From: an uncultured Lachnospiraceae bacterium
GTDB taxonomy: Bacteria; Bacillota; Clostridia; Lachnospirales; Lachnospiraceae
DNA: 6,435 nucleotides
NCBI GenBank assembly: GCA_902796375.1
Contig: CADBOW010000003.1
Span: 1 to 6,435, forward strand
Direction: 5' to 3'
How positions within the stretch are numbered: position 1 is the stretch's first letter; each line of letters starts with the position of its first letter. The position numbers were made by a program, and so were the translations under genes. The notes under the pieces were generated by a model. That model did not search any database, was not told the origin of the DNA, and was given only the letters and a program-made list of their open reading frames with translations. Of the stretch, positions 6,178 to 6,435 are shown one piece after another.

Positions 6178-6393
6178 GTGAAACAGTCTAATGAGTCGAA
6201 GAAACGTAGCATTTCCCGTACAACAGCAGGCGTTCTGGCGGTTTTTGCCGGGACTGTTGGCGTGCATAAATTCTATATGGGTCAGTGGAAGAAGGGGATC
6301 CTGTATGTCCTGTTCTTCTGGACGGGACTTCCTTTTATCCTGAGTCTGCTGGAGGGCGCGAAGCTGCTGGGAGCAGACGGAGAGCCGGCGTAG
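6178..6393 (+). CDS. Small TM2-domain membrane protein
   Basis: The product is a 71-residue protein of the TM2 family, a two-helix hairpin found widely in bacteria with no settled biochemical role. A short basic N-terminus (1-14, rich in Lys/Arg/Ser) precedes the first helix (about 16-29). The family turn motif GVHKFYMGQWKKG (28-40) and the second helix (about 40-58, with the FWT-LP segment and Glu59) follow. The short, polar C-terminus is LLGADGEPA. This is the usual size for a stand-alone TM2 protein. GTG at 6178 is chosen as start because a purine-rich ribosome site precedes it. The upstream in-frame TTG at 6139 falls at the predicted transcription start and would add 13 hydrophilic residues outside the domain. 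The gene is divergent from the YfhO-like gene and has its own promoter. Confidence 0.85.
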   Translation: MKQSNESKKRSISRTTAGVLAVFAGTVGVHKFYMGQWKKGILYVLFFWTGLPFILSLLEGAKLLGADGEPA

Positions 6394-6435
6394 CCGGGTC
6401 AGAAACGTAGAGAAATCCGGGGCAGAGCCGGAGCG
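6394..6435. other. Short 3' flank, no gene seen
   Basis: The 42 bases after the TM2 stop codon contain no recognisable gene start or T-tract. A small palindrome, CCGGC-GTA-GCCGG (6385-6397), spans the stop codon but lacks terminator features. Whether TM2 is cotranscribed with a following gene cannot be seen. Confidence 0.5.

Noticed and set aside
1..6435. CRISPR array, insertion sequence, phage or attachment site
   Set aside because: There are no regularly spaced repeats, transposase or integrase frames, or terminal inverted repeats with target duplications. The only exact direct repeat noted is the in-gene 17-mer.

Overview
The window reads as chromosomal DNA from a moderate-GC Firmicute, most likely a Clostridia/Lachnospiraceae-type organism. 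This rests on GGAGG-type Shine-Dalgarno sites, extended -10 (TGNTATAAT) promoters, an EF-P of the Firmicute type, a very large YfhO-family membrane protein and a small TM2-domain protein. The assignment comes from overall character, not from a database match.

Layout. Positions 1-118 hold no gene. They contain three consecutive inverted repeats, the last being a strong intrinsic terminator that works on both strands. On the minus strand, efp (elongation factor P, 145-702) ends just before that terminator. Upstream of it lies an unusually large gene (813-5981, minus strand) encoding a 1,722-residue polytopic membrane protein. It consists of two complete YfhO-like units joined head to tail, each with a multi-spanning membrane block, an extracytoplasmic beta-rich domain and a closing membrane helix. 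The yfhO-like gene and efp are co-oriented, 109 bases apart, with no convincing terminator between them. efp also has its own good promoter, whose -35 box overlaps the stop codon of the big gene. Positions 5982-6177 are a divergent promoter region with an extended -10 element for each side. On the plus strand a 71-residue TM2-domain protein (6178-6393, GTG start) follows, and the window ends 42 bases later.

Function. EF-P rescues ribosomes stalled at polyproline. The double YfhO protein is probably an envelope protein of the GT-C glycosyltransferase-like class, possibly modifying teichoic acids or another surface glycan with a lipid-linked sugar. The TM2 protein has no assigned role. No functional tie between the three genes is visible beyond adjacency.

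The most interesting feature is the tandem YfhO polypeptide. Its second unit keeps polar residues typical of the family (first-loop Asp, the HGF...PNR motif), while its first unit has lost or replaced them. This suggests one active and one structural or substrate-binding half. No mobile element, CRISPR array, tRNA or rRNA was seen.
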